From an uncultured Alphaproteobacteria bacterium (lineage in GTDB: Bacteria > Pseudomonadota > Alphaproteobacteria > RF32 > CAG-239), in the NCBI GenBank assembly GCA_944392255.1, contig CALXVY010000001.1:88879-152878 (forward strand): a stretch of 64,000 bases of DNA, in the 5' to 3' direction. This document shows, in pieces, positions 7,916 through 19,417 of this stretch. Below the pieces are notes generated by a model, which saw only the letters and a program-made list of their open reading frames with translations, had not been told where the DNA came from and did no database searches. The stretch's first letter is position 1. Each line of letters opens with the position of its first letter. Both the position numbers and the translations under genes were made by a program.

Positions 7916-10672
7916 ATGACTAAAACGGTTTGTTTGGTTGATGGCTCGGGCTATATTTTCAGAGCTTTTTATGGTATCCCTAATTTAACCTCGCCGGATG
8001 GTACGCCGGTCAATGCTGTTTATGGTTTTACCAATATGTTTTTGCGTTTAACCCAGAATATTCCATGTGATTATTCTTTGGTTTTGTTTGATGCCAAAAG
8101 ACAAAATTTCCGCAACGAGTTTTTTCCTGAATATAAAGGCACCAGAAAAGAAATTCCCGAAGAGCTGATTCCCCAATTTCCTATTATTAGAGAAGCCGTC
8201 AAGGCTTTGAACTTGAACCAACTCGAGATGGAAGGTTATGAGGCCGATGACCTGATAGCTACTTATGCCGAACAGGCTTTAAGCAAAGGTTATGAGGTGG
8301 TCGTGGTTTCTGCTGATAAAGATTTAATGCAGTTGATTCGCCCAGGCGTTCGCTTCTATGACCCGATGAAAGATAAGTTCTTTTCTCCTGAAGATGTGAA
8401 GGAAAAATTCGGTGTTTATCCGGATAGAGTGGTCGATGTTCAGGCTTTGGCCGGAGATAGCATTGATAATGTTCCCGGCGTCCCGGGAATTGGCTTAAAA
8501 ACGGCGGCACAACTCGTTAATGAATTTGGCTCTTTGCAAGAGGTGTTAGACCGCGCCGGAGAGATTAAGCAAAATAAAAGACGAGAGACTTTGCTTGAAA
8601 ATAGAGAAAATGCACTCATTTCTTTGCAACTCGTCACTTTGAAAAAAGATGTTCCGGTCGAAAAAGACATTGAGTCTTATGCTTGCCATAAACCGGTGTT
8701 TGAAGATATTGAAAAGTTTGTCGATTTATATGGTTTTTTGAGCTTAAAACCACGCTTGCAACGCTGGGCAGAGGTTAGATACAACAGTCTGCCGGATGAG
8801 GAAAATCAAGACCTGAACACCGTATTTAAAGAGGTGGAGAAGCACTATGAGCTGGTGCAAGATGAGCAAAGCTTAATGCGCTGGGTGGATTTGATAAAAA
8901 ACAAGGGCGCCTTTGCTTTTGATACCGAAACCACCGGCATTGACCCCACTTTTGATAAAATTGTCGGCTTTTCCATGGCGGTGGAAGAGGGCGTGGCTTG
9001 CTATGTGCCTTTGAAACATAAATCTCAAAATCGTGATTTGTTTGCTTTGGAAAGTGATGAAATCAAACAGCTTGATTTTGCAACCATTGCCAAACATTTA
9101 GCCCCGATTATGACCGATAAGAGCATTTTGAAAATCGGACATAATATCAAGTTTGATATGCACTTCTTTGCCCAAGTGATTGGCGAAGACAAAGAGATTT
9201 TTCCGATTGAAGATACGGCTGTTTTGTCTTATGACTTGGACAGCTCCGAGCATGGACACGGCATGGATGAGCTGGCAGAAAAGTTTTTGTCTTATAAGAC
9301 CATTCATTATGAAGATGTTTGCGGCACCGGCAAAGATAAAATCACCTTTGACTATGTGCCTTTGGACAAGGCTTTGGACTATGCCGCCGAAGATGCCGAC
9401 ATCACCTTGCGCTTGTATAATGTTTTGAAGCCAAGGTTGATAAAAGAGAAAAAAATTGCCGTTTATGAAAACTATGACCGCCCGCTGATTGCCATTTTGC
9501 AAAAAATGGAAAAACAAGGCGTGATGGTTGATAAACAAAAACTCATGAACTTAAGCCAAGAGTTTGATAAAAAATTGAAAGAATACGAGCAAGAAATTTA
9601 TAAACTTGCCGGAGAAGAGTTTAACATTGGCTCGCCCAAACAAATTGGCGAAATTTTGTTCGGTAAACTTGGGGCTAAAGGTAAGAAAACCGCCACCGGC
9701 GCATGGCAAACCGGAGCCGATGTTTTGGAAAATCTGGCAGCCGAGGGCAATTTGCTTGCCGCCAAAATTTTAGATTGGCGCGGTTTCAGCAAACTCAAGT
9801 CCACTTATACCGATGCTTTGCTCAATTTGCTCGATAAAGACAGCCGCTTGCATACAACTTTTAACCAAACCGTGGTGAATACCGGTCGTTTGGCATCTTC
9901 TAACCCCAATCTGCAAAATATCCCGATTAGAAGTGAAGAAGGCAAAAAAATCCGAGAATGCTTTATCGCCAAAGAAGGACATAAGATAATCGCTTCCGAC
10001 TATTCGCAAGTTGAGTTGCGCTTGCTCGCTTCTGTGGCTGATGTTAAGGGCTTAAAGCACGCTTTTGAACAAGGCATAGACATTCACGCCGCTACTGCAG
10101 CAAAAGTGTTTGGCGTGCCTTATGAAGAAGTAGATGCCAATATGCGCCGCCATGCCAAGGCGATTAATTTTGGCATTGTTTACGGCATTTCGCAATATGG
10201 CTTGGCCAAACAAATTGATGTCAGCAATGAAGAGGCCAAAAAATATATTGATGCTTATTTTGCTCAAATGCCCGAGATTAAAAAATATATGGAACAAACC
10301 ACGATGTTTGCCCATCAATACGGCTATGTGCTGACGCCTTTCGGGCGCAAATGCTCAATTATGGGCATTAATGATAAAAACAAACGCATTGTTGCCAATG
10401 CTGAAAGAGCCGCCATCAATGCACCGATTCAAGGTGGTGCGGCAGATATCATCAAACGTGCGATGATTGCCGTGCAAAGAGAGCTGGAAGAGGGAGGATA
10501 TAAAACCAAAATGCTTCTGCAAGTGCATGATGAGTTGGTTTTTGAAGCCCCGATTGATGAAGTGGAAAAAGCCGCCGCGATGATAAAAAAGACCATGGAA
10601 AGCGTGGTTGATTTAGCCGTACCTTTTGTTGCCGAAGTTGGTATCGGTGATGATTGGACCCAAGCCCATTAA
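7916..10672 (+). CDS. polA: DNA polymerase I
   Basis: 918 residues with all three domains. The 5'-3' exonuclease (about 1-290) contains MEGYEADDLIATYA, VSADKDLMQL and a helix-hairpin-helix (GVPGIGLKTAA). The proofreading exonuclease (about 320-520) keeps its metal ligands: FDTETTG, HNIKFDMHFF and YAAEDADITLRLY. The family A polymerase domain shows ASDYSQVELR (motif A), RRHAKAINFGIVYGIS (motif B) and LQVHDELVFE (motif C). It replaces RNA primers and fills repair gaps. The ATG has a strong AGGAGG Shine-Dalgarno sequence. A bidirectional terminator follows. Confidence 0.98.
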   Translation: MTKTVCLVDGSGYIFRAFYGIPNLTSPDGTPVNAVYGFTNMFLRLTQNIPCDYSLVLFDAKRQNFRNEFFPEYKGTRKEIPEELIPQFPIIREAVKALNLNQLEMEGYEADDLIATYAEQALSKGYEVVVVSADKDLMQLIRPGVRFYDPMKDKFFSPEDVKEKFGVYPDRVVDVQALAGDSIDNVPGVPGIGLKTAAQLVNEFGSLQEVLDRAGEIKQNKRRETLLENRENALISLQLVTLKKDVPVEKDIESYACHKPVFEDIEKFVDLYGFLSLKPRLQRWAEVRYNSLPDEENQDLNTVFKEVEKHYELVQDEQSLMRWVDLIKNKGAFAFDTETTGIDPTFDKIVGFSMAVEEGVACYVPLKHKSQNRDLFALESDEIKQLDFATIAKHLAPIMTDKSILKIGHNIKFDMHFFAQVIGEDKEIFPIEDTAVLSYDLDSSEHGHGMDELAEKFLSYKTIHYEDVCGTGKDKITFDYVPLDKALDYAAEDADITLRLYNVLKPRLIKEKKIAVYENYDRPLIAILQKMEKQGVMVDKQKLMNLSQEFDKKLKEYEQEIYKLAGEEFNIGSPKQIGEILFGKLGAKGKKTATGAWQTGADVLENLAAEGNLLAAKILDWRGFSKLKSTYTDALLNLLDKDSRLHTTFNQTVVNTGRLASSNPNLQNIPIRSEEGKKIRECFIAKEGHKIIASDYSQVELRLLASVADVKGLKHAFEQGIDIHAATAAKVFGVPYEEVDANMRRHAKAINFGIVYGISQYGLAKQIDVSNEEAKKYIDAYFAQMPEIKKYMEQTTMFAHQYGYVLTPFGRKCSIMGINDKNKRIVANAERAAINAPIQGGAADIIKRAMIAVQRELEEGGYKTKMLLQVHDELVFEAPIDEVEKAAAMIKKTMESVVDLAVPFVAEVGIGDDWTQAH

Positions 10673-10677
10673 AAATA

Positions 10678-10709
10678 AAAAACGCAGAAACAAAATTCTG
10701 CGTTTTTTT
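10678..10709. terminator. Bidirectional Rho-independent terminator after polA
   Basis: Stem AACGCAGAA (10681-10689) pairs perfectly with TTCTGCGTT (10696-10704). There is a T run on the right and an A run on the left, so it can stop both polA and the convergent metzincin-like gene. Confidence 0.85.
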
Positions 10710-10723
10710 GTTAGTCTATTAAA

Positions 10724-13225
10724 CTAGGCCGAGTGTCCACCATCGCGAACTTGCGCATTTTGCGGCATCGGCGGTAATTTTGAAAAATCAACGGAATGAT
10801 ATTTTTGTGCTTCTTGTTTCATCATTTGAATGATGTTTGGATGTGTATTTTCAATAAATGAAACATATTCTTGAGCTGCTTTATCCCAGTTTGCTCTTTC
10901 GGGTGTTCCTATTTCAGGAATTTTATCACCAAAGAAGTCTTTTTCAAACTTGTCGGTGTCTTTACCGCAATAAAAGTCACCCAACTCTTTTTCATAAAGC
11001 TTATGAGAACAATAAGCCTCAAGATTATGGAAAACATAAGATTTATGAAAATCTCCGTCCGCGAAATACAATATATCATAACTACAGTCAGAAAATTTAT
11101 CTTCTGCCGGAATAATTCTGTTTTTTTGTCCTAAGTTAAAAAGCTTATAAGCTCCTTCATCTATATTCATTTCGCTGTTTTTAGTCCAGGTTGCGGGGCA
11201 AATACCAAAAACAGAACTTCGGGGGTATTGAGTGCTAAATATATTTTGCATCCAAAAACGTCCACTGACTTTGGGATTAAAATAATGTTCACTCAGATTT
11301 TGGTCAACATAACTTGGCGATGGTTCAATATCCTTGCCAAAACGTGCGTTAATTTCTTTAGACAAGTGCAAGGTATCAGCATAATTACCCACATAAATCG
11401 TCATGCCTTTACCATTTTCACCGCCTTTTGCAATCTTATGTTCAATATCAAGCTTTTCAAGCATTTCAGAAATTGCTTTAGTGGTTGGATGATTACGGTT
11501 TGGCACCACATCCAGATGGAGTTTCCAATCAGCATCAGACGTTCTGGCTTTAGATGAATAGTAATAGTTTTCAATTTTTAAGCCACTTTTTTGTTTATGT
11601 TCTTCAGAGCGAGGTTCTGGAGAATTATATTTTGCTTTTGCCTTTTTTAACTCTATTTGTTTCATAGTATAAGCGCGAATATAGTCCAACTCGGCTTTTT
11701 CCATTTTAGAAATTTTGCCGAGCTTTTCTTTGGCTTCCAAACTTCTGCGACGTGTTTCACGGCTTCTTTCATAATCATTTTGCGGTGTGAAAGTCGGTGT
11801 TTGTTCCGGTGCCGGTGTCGGTTGTTGCGGCTGAGGTTCCGGCTGCGGCTTTGTTTCCGCTGTTGGCTGCGTTTTTGGTTCTGCTGTCGGTTCCGGAGCC
11901 GGAGTAGATTCTTGCTGGTTTTGTTGCGGTTTGCTTTGTTCTTGTGTTTGCAGTTTGTTTTTCATAATTTGCAAAGCACCTTTGAGCTTTTCATCTTGAA
12001 TAGTTTGCACAAATTCATCATTAAGCTCTGGTGCGCCAATCATTTTCATCGCAGGTTTTGCTTCCATGCAAGCAAGCATCAAGCGAGCTTTGAAGTCAGG
12101 AGATTTAATATCACCAAATTCAATGGCTGAGCCTTGTTTTTGAGCCAGAGCCACAATATCGCGAAAACGCTGCATATTTGGCATTTTCGGCTTTCCGTCT
12201 TTATCTTTGGCAGAAAGAGTAATGTTGTTGGCGCTTTTTGCTACAATTGTATCAATACTGCCGTTTTTATGCTTAATTTCTGCATGATATTCAGTAGCTT
12301 TAATATCTTCCTTATATTCAGCTTTTTGTTTTGCGGCAGAAGGTTGAAAAATCTCCCGCAAAGCTTTTTTAAAACTTGGGTCAACAACAGCATTTTGTGT
12401 GTTTTCTGCCTTATTAGGTTTATCTTGCCCTTGGTGAATGTGTAGATTTTGTTTTTCATTTGTTTTGGTAAAATGCAATGAGTTTTGCATATAATCGCGC
12501 ATTGAGGTCATACAATCAGCGCAGAAGGGGTCTTTAAGTTTTTTACGACGGTTGAAACTTTCATCTGTATAAGCATATTCATACATCAGGCAGTTTTTAT
12601 CGGTGCAGTGCCAACCGAGGTTATCGACGGCGTTTTGACGTTTTTCGTGTGTCGCATTAAAGGTATGCCCAAGCTCGTGAATGATGATATCTTTGAAATA
12701 TGTTTTCAAATCTTCGCCGGTATAGCCGAGTGCGGCGCAAGTTCCGGCAGAAATATTAACACTCGTTTCGCTGGAAATTCCGCGGATGTTGCCGTGAGCT
12801 TTTTGTTTGGTAATGTTAACCAAAATTGGAGAGGTAGAAGAGTACATGTTTCCGGCGCTGTCAGCCTGTAAATGGCTGAGTTTTTGAATATCAATCATGC
12901 CGTTATGGGTAGCTAAAGCAATTTGTTTTTTTAATGAAGCTTTGTACGAGCCATCGGGAAGCTTTTCAAACATCTGCCAAAAGCTTTTTTCATCAAAATC
13001 TTCCGTGCTTTGCCCTGTTCTTTTCATGTTCTCATAGTATTGTTTGTTTTGCTTGGCAAGAATTTGCAAAATATCTAAACTATCGCAAGTAAGGTTTCCT
13101 TCCTTTGTGGCAAAATTGTCTTTATACTCGGGAAAAAGGTTGATGAAGTCTTGCACGGCTTCTTTAGCCCAGTCGATATATTTTTGCTCTAATCCGTCTT
13201 CAAAATTAAAATAGAAAGCTTTCAT
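10724..13225 (-). CDS. Large protein with archaemetzincin-like zinc protease motif and C-terminal unknown domains
   Basis: 833 residues from the ATG at 13225 (AAGG just upstream; the reading frame also extends to a TTG at 13240). No signal peptide is seen. Residues 183-193 read HELGHTFNATH, a metzincin zinc site (H183, E184, H187, H193, with Asn where Gly is usual). C207-x4-C212-x-M214-x20-C235-x2-C238 follows, closely resembling the archaemetzincin Cys signature including the Met-turn methionine. Residues about 310-425 form a domain shared with the protein at 54686-56506. A Pro/Gln-rich linker (about 430-485) then leads to an unassigned domain (about 555-790) starting with DWKLHLDVVP. A zinc endopeptidase activity is inferred; substrate and location are unknown. 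Confidence 0.75.
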   Translation of the reverse strand: MKAFYFNFEDGLEQKYIDWAKEAVQDFINLFPEYKDNFATKEGNLTCDSLDILQILAKQNKQYYENMKRTGQSTEDFDEKSFWQMFEKLPDGSYKASLKKQIALATHNGMIDIQKLSHLQADSAGNMYSSTSPILVNITKQKAHGNIRGISSETSVNISAGTCAALGYTGEDLKTYFKDIIIHELGHTFNATHEKRQNAVDNLGWHCTDKNCLMYEYAYTDESFNRRKKLKDPFCADCMTSMRDYMQNSLHFTKTNEKQNLHIHQGQDKPNKAENTQNAVVDPSFKKALREIFQPSAAKQKAEYKEDIKATEYHAEIKHKNGSIDTIVAKSANNITLSAKDKDGKPKMPNMQRFRDIVALAQKQGSAIEFGDIKSPDFKARLMLACMEAKPAMKMIGAPELNDEFVQTIQDEKLKGALQIMKNKLQTQEQSKPQQNQQESTPAPEPTAEPKTQPTAETKPQPEPQPQQPTPAPEQTPTFTPQNDYERSRETRRRSLEAKEKLGKISKMEKAELDYIRAYTMKQIELKKAKAKYNSPEPRSEEHKQKSGLKIENYYYSSKARTSDADWKLHLDVVPNRNHPTTKAISEMLEKLDIEHKIAKGGENGKGMTIYVGNYADTLHLSKEINARFGKDIEPSPSYVDQNLSEHYFNPKVSGRFWMQNIFSTQYPRSSVFGICPATWTKNSEMNIDEGAYKLFNLGQKNRIIPAEDKFSDCSYDILYFADGDFHKSYVFHNLEAYCSHKLYEKELGDFYCGKDTDKFEKDFFGDKIPEIGTPERANWDKAAQEYVSFIENTHPNIIQMMKQEAQKYHSVDFSKLPPMPQNAQVRDGGHSA

Positions 13226-13361
13226 TGCCTTTTCCGCCAAAATTAAACATTAAAAGCATCATACCACAGAATAGATTCGCTGTCTAGAATAAATTTTGTC
13301 TAAAATAAGCACAAAAACATAAAATATAAGCTTTTTTGCGTTGATATCTTTGCTTTTTTGT

Positions 13362-15882
<2,521 letters not shown>

Positions 15883-15892
15883 TCTGTCGAAA

Positions 15893-15935
15893 AAAAACAA
15901 ACCCCCGCAAGTTTGAAAAAACTTCGGGGGTTTTT
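15893..15935 (+). terminator. Rho-independent terminator after gyrB
   Basis: AACCCCCG-c-AAGTTT (15899-15914) pairs with AAACTTCGGGGGTT around a short A-rich loop and is followed by TTTTT. The A-rich left flank means it may also end the convergent gene at 15940. Confidence 0.85.
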
Positions 15936-15939
15936 AGTG

Positions 15940-16494
15940 TTATTGAATGCTTGCGTAAAAATAAATATTACCATAGTTTCCTAAAAAATGAGCAATATTT
16001 GTTTCTCCATCTAAACCTACATCTCCTGAATGGGTATACCAATATTGCCCACAATGCCCACCATCGTTTTTTAAAAGCAGATATTTATCTTGATTAAAGC
16101 AAGAGGGATATCCAAAAACAGCAAGCTTATCAGAAAGACACAGCAAATCATGATAATTAGCTACAAAAACGTTCAAGGCATATTCATTCCATGGCTTAGC
16201 ATTTACGTGAATGTTCTTGCCAAAATTGAAAACCACTTCCGTTGTCACCGGCATAGGTAGGTCTTTCAAGTTGTCAAAAGTCAAAGGCTGAACATAAAAA
16301 ATGGTTTTATCGACCACAATTCCGACTAACTCTCCCATATTAGGCGTAATTTTTTTAGAAAAGAATTCTTTACCATCTTTTCTGAAAATCAAATCAAAAG
16401 GAGAATCTCCGGAGATTTTTTCCAAATATTCTTTGACTTGAGCTACCGTTGGTTGACAAGCATTAAAAACACGAAAAATTTCTTCTTTTTCCAT
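15940..16494 (-). CDS. Hypothetical protein, 184 aa
   Basis: I do not recognise this family. There is no signal peptide or membrane segment, so it is probably cytoplasmic. The N-terminal half is charged (MEKEEIFRVFNACQP, then an FDLIFRKDGKEFFSKK segment). The C-terminal half is rich in aromatic residues and glycine (NDGGHCGQYWYTHSGDVG, then HFLGNYGNIYFYAS). It ends just inside the gyrB terminator and reads away from the flavodoxin gene, so it is a single-gene unit. Codon use looks like its neighbours, and the frame is intact. Confidence 0.7.
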   Translation of the reverse strand: MEKEEIFRVFNACQPTVAQVKEYLEKISGDSPFDLIFRKDGKEFFSKKITPNMGELVGIVVDKTIFYVQPLTFDNLKDLPMPVTTEVVFNFGKNIHVNAKPWNEYALNVFVANYHDLLCLSDKLAVFGYPSCFNQDKYLLLKNDGGHCGQYWYTHSGDVGLDGETNIAHFLGNYGNIYFYASIQ

Positions 16495-16596
16495 AAAATA
16501 ATTTTTTATAAAAATTAAACATATATTTAGCTGATTAGGGCATAAGATTAAGTAGATAATATAAATTTGTCAATCAAATTTGCCGGAGGGAGAAAG

Positions 16597-17094
16597 ATGA
16601 AATTTGCCATTATTTATTATAGTTTAAGCGGCCACACCAAAGAGATGGGAGAGGTTATTGCCGAAGGGATAAGAAAACAAGGCGGTGAGGCCCGTCTTTT
16701 TTCCATTACCGAAGAAATGGACGCCGAATATATTAATGCTTGCGATGGCGTTATCTTTGGCACACCGACTTATCTGGCAAGTACATGTTGGCAAATCAAA
16801 AAATGGTTGGAAGAGGACAGCCGCCATCTGAAATTGGCAGGTAAGTTAGCCGGTGTTTATGCCACCGCGCACTATGCCCAAGGCGGTGGAGATATTGCCA
16901 TTATGACCATTATCGGACATCTGTTGGTCAAAGGTATGTTAGTTTATTCCGGCGGCGGAGCTTGGGGACAACCCTATATTCACTTAGGACCTGTGGCTTT
17001 GGATGCGGTTGAAGGACATTATGAAAAAAGCAAAGAGATGTTTGAAATCTTTGGTGAGAGAATGGCGCAAAAAGCTAAAGATTTATTTGCTTAA
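16597..17094 (+). CDS. Flavodoxin-like / WrbA-type NAD(P)H oxidoreductase
   Basis: 166 residues from the ATG at 16597, preceded by GGAGGGAG; a longer frame from a TTG at 16567 is not needed. The N-terminus IIYYSLSGHTKEMGEVIAEG is a flavodoxin FMN-phosphate loop (S-x-S/T-G-H-T). GVIFGTPTYLAS matches the second FMN-binding loop, and GVYATAHYAQGGGDIAI matches the third, as in WrbA proteins. The likely role is FMN-dependent two-electron reduction of quinones or another small electron-transfer task in the cytoplasm. It lies about 70 bp before the porin gene on the same strand. Confidence 0.85.
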   Translation: MKFAIIYYSLSGHTKEMGEVIAEGIRKQGGEARLFSITEEMDAEYINACDGVIFGTPTYLASTCWQIKKWLEEDSRHLKLAGKLAGVYATAHYAQGGGDIAIMTIIGHLLVKGMLVYSGGGAWGQPYIHLGPVALDAVEGHYEKSKEMFEIFGERMAQKAKDLFA

Positions 17095-17107
17095 AGCCTG
17101 ATTTTGG

Positions 17108-17137
17108 TTGACTTGTAAAAGTGCTTCGTTCTAAACT
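17108..17137 (+). promoter_or_regulatory. Candidate promoter for porin-regulator operon
   Basis: TTGACT (17108-17113) and TAAACT (17132-17137) with an 18-bp spacer, upstream of the porin ATG at 17166. The -10 is a weak match. Confidence 0.4.
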
Positions 17138-17165
17138 GAACAAAAAAATTTTTAAGGTAAAAACA

Positions 17166-18281
17166 ATGTCTTTAAAGTTCAAACTTGCTTTTATTTCCGC
17201 CTTGTTGTGCAGTTCTGCGGCTTTTGCCGGAGAATGGGAAACCGGCATGGAAGGAAGTGCTACCGGTTTATATGGTTATACCGAAGCATCGGATAGATTT
17301 TCTGAGCAAAACGGCCACAATCACGGTGTGGGCGATGCCAAACTGAGCGCCTATGCCAAATATTTGTTTGGGGCAGATTGGGAAGCAGGGATTTATGCCG
17401 ATTTAATGCTTGGTGTTGACCACGAGTTGGAAGACTATAACCAAGGCAAATGGGGTGAAGAAGTTTATGGCATTGTTGATAGCTCTTATGGTCGCTTGAT
17501 GATTGGTCAAACTTGGAACGTTGCCGCGCAATTTCATACCGGCGCACCGGATGCCGGACCATTGGGCATAGAAAACAGTGATATTGTTGACTTTATCTTC
17601 AATCCCAACTGGCAAAGAAAAGGCAGCAACGCCCGCTTTGCCACCTTGAACACCACTTATATCAATACTGATGGTGTGGCGCCAAAAATAAGCTATATCA
17701 CGCCGGAATATTATGGGACAATGTTAGGTTTTACCTATGTTCCGGAAACCTACAACCGCCGCGGTTTGGTGAGTAAGTCGGCAGACTATGAAGACAAAGG
17801 CGGCTATATTGTCAGTTTGTATAACTATATAGATTTTGACATTTTTAATTTAACCACCACTTTGGGCTATGCTGATTTTGTTGATAATGACCAAGAATAT
17901 TCTGCCAGCATGAGCTTGTCACACGGCAACTGGACATTTGGTGGCGGTTGGCGTATGACCGAAGCCGATGATAAAAACCCGATTTCCGCCAAAGCAGATA
18001 TGCCGGAATTCTTTGATGGATATCGTGAGGGCTATGCTTGGAATGTGGGTTTGGGCTATGAAATCGGACCTTATAAAACCTCTTTGTCATACTTTGAATC
18101 TCATGCCAAAGAAAGCGATAATGAAGATAGAATTTTGATGTTCTCCAACCGTTATCAAGTCAATAAAAATCTGGATGTATATTTGAGCGCGGCTAAGGTA
18201 GACTTCCGAGGTCAAAACCGCGAGGTTAGTCAGAACAATAAGGGCTATGCGGTCGTGAGCGGTTTGAGTATGAATTTTTAG
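17166..18281 (+). CDS. Outer-membrane porin-like beta-barrel protein
   Basis: 371 residues from the ATG at 17166 (AAGG upstream), which begins a clean signal peptide: MSLKFKLAFISALLCSSAAFA, cleaved before GEWETG. A frame from GTG at 17121 only adds residues before the signal. The mature protein has alternating hydrophobic and polar residues, many Tyr and Gly, few Cys, and a terminal Phe (SGLSMNF), all typical of a beta-barrel inserted by BamA. Segments such as YGRLMIGQTWNVAAQFHTG resemble the constriction-loop region of alphaproteobacterial general porins. It probably allows diffusion of small solutes. Its stop codon is part of the ribosome site of the next gene. Confidence 0.85.
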   Translation: MSLKFKLAFISALLCSSAAFAGEWETGMEGSATGLYGYTEASDRFSEQNGHNHGVGDAKLSAYAKYLFGADWEAGIYADLMLGVDHELEDYNQGKWGEEVYGIVDSSYGRLMIGQTWNVAAQFHTGAPDAGPLGIENSDIVDFIFNPNWQRKGSNARFATLNTTYINTDGVAPKISYITPEYYGTMLGFTYVPETYNRRGLVSKSADYEDKGGYIVSLYNYIDFDIFNLTTTLGYADFVDNDQEYSASMSLSHGNWTFGGGWRMTEADDKNPISAKADMPEFFDGYREGYAWNVGLGYEIGPYKTSLSYFESHAKESDNEDRILMFSNRYQVNKNLDVYLSAAKVDFRGQNREVSQNNKGYAVVSGLSMNF

Positions 18282-18290
18282 GAGAAGTAA

Positions 18291-18920
18291 ATGCCTAACA
18301 TTTTGCTATTATCGAACAATGAAGATTTTGCTTTAGATTTAAGCGAGCAAATCACTTTATATGCGCACGATTTTACGGTTTTGCCGCAAGATGATGAAAA
18401 CAGCTTAATAGATATGATAATTTTGGATGAAAGAGCTCAAGACTTAAAAACTTTGCGTGCGCATCACCCCAATACGCCGATTATTTTGCTACAAAAAGAA
18501 GGCGATGATTCGGTAGAAAGCTCGGTTTTGAATCAAGTTGTTTTCAAACCGCTGTCTTTGGAAAGTTTGTTAAACCAAATTCAAGCCGGTATCAATTTGG
18601 TAGATAATTCCGAAGCCGGATATTTAAACTTTAATCTCTATGAGTTGCACCCATTGCAAAAAGAAATTTATAATGAACGCAACGGCGAAACCATAAAACT
18701 GACGGAAAAAGAAGTAGCAATCATCAAATTTTTATATAAAAACAAAGATAAAATTGTTTCTAAAAATGATTTGTTGCAAGAAGTTTGGGGTTATAGTCCC
18801 GATGTCAGCACCCATACAATAGAAACCCATATTTATCGCCTGCGCCAAAAGGTTGAACACGAAGATACTTCCGCGCAACTGATTGTCACCGAAGACGGCG
18901 GATACAAGCTGGTATTATAA
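18291..18920 (+). CDS. OmpR/PhoB-type response regulator, no kinase nearby
   Basis: 209 residues. The N-terminal receiver (about 1-100) is short and atypical: acidic pocket NNED at 9-12, likely phospho-acceptor Asp46 in MIILDE, conserved Lys in VFKPLS, but the usual Ser/Thr position reads LLQKEG. The C-terminal winged helix (about 115-209) is well conserved: LTEKEVAIIKFLYKNKDKIVS, then VSTHTIETHIYRLRQKVE and the EDGGYKLVL end. It binds DNA. The porin stop TAG sits inside its AGGAG ribosome site, so the two are translationally coupled; a role in porin or envelope control is inferred. No histidine kinase lies in the window beside it. Confidence 0.88.
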   Translation: MPNILLLSNNEDFALDLSEQITLYAHDFTVLPQDDENSLIDMIILDERAQDLKTLRAHHPNTPIILLQKEGDDSVESSVLNQVVFKPLSLESLLNQIQAGINLVDNSEAGYLNFNLYELHPLQKEIYNERNGETIKLTEKEVAIIKFLYKNKDKIVSKNDLLQEVWGYSPDVSTHTIETHIYRLRQKVEHEDTSAQLIVTEDGGYKLVL

Positions 18921-18950
18921 AAAAGGCGGAGAAAACTCCGCCTTAATTTT
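18921..18950. terminator. Bidirectional terminator between response regulator and lipoprotein
   Basis: AAGGCGGAG (18923-18931), loop AAAA, then CTCCGCCTT (18936-18944), followed by AATTTTATTTTT and preceded by an A run. It serves two convergent genes. Confidence 0.8.
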
Positions 18951-19365
18951 ATTTTTCAGGATATAAATTCAAATTAACCTCTTCATCCAAATAATACATA
19001 TCGCCGGTCAAAGGGTCTATAATCAGATAACCGATTAACCCGCCGATGAGCAAGTTTCCGGCATAATACCAACCGCTTACGTGCCAATCAATCACGGTTG
19101 TTTGGGTTTTGTAGCCGTCTTTGGAGGCAATCACAGTATATTTTTGCGGGTTGAAATAACCGCCGGCCGCAGTTTTGAGATTGATTGTGGTCGGAGTTTG
19201 TCCTTCAAAAACAGTTTGTCCGTGCCGGTCGAGGATTTTGATATCCACTTTTTCCAAATTAGCTTTGATTGGAATGGTTTGCGAGTTCTCACGCATAACC
19301 GTAGCGCAAGAAGCAAGAGTTGCGACAATGATGCCGCAGAAAAATAAATAAAACAGTTTTTTCAT
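18949..19365 (-). CDS. Small lipoprotein with PEGA-like region
   Basis: 138 residues from the ATG at 19365 (AGGA nine bases upstream); the open frame extends further upstream but that part overlaps the structured RNA. The lipobox LASC at about residue 20 predicts lipidation of Cys and envelope anchoring. The middle (TVFEGQTPTTINLKTAAGG, then KYTVIASKDGYKTQT) looks like a PEGA-type surface domain. A hydrophobic GNLLIGGLIGYLIIDPLTG follows, and then a short tail. Only 24 bp separate its ATG from the end of the upstream terminator, leaving almost no room for its own promoter; expression may depend on read-through of that terminator. Confidence 0.8.
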   Translation of the reverse strand: MKKLFYLFFCGIIVATLASCATVMRENSQTIPIKANLEKVDIKILDRHGQTVFEGQTPTTINLKTAAGGYFNPQKYTVIASKDGYKTQTTVIDWHVSGWYYAGNLLIGGLIGYLIIDPLTGDMYYLDEEVNLNLYPEK

Positions 19366-19389
19366 CAGAACATCCTTTGTTGACAAGAT

Positions 19390-19417
19390 AAAACAAAACC
19401 CACCGAAAAAAGGTGGG
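19390..19417 (-). terminator. Rho-independent terminator ending the structured RNA
   Basis: In the minus-strand transcript CCCACC (19417-19412), loop TTTTTTC, GGTGGG (19404-19399), then TTTTGTTTT. It lies 24 bp before the lipoprotein ATG. Confidence 0.8.
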
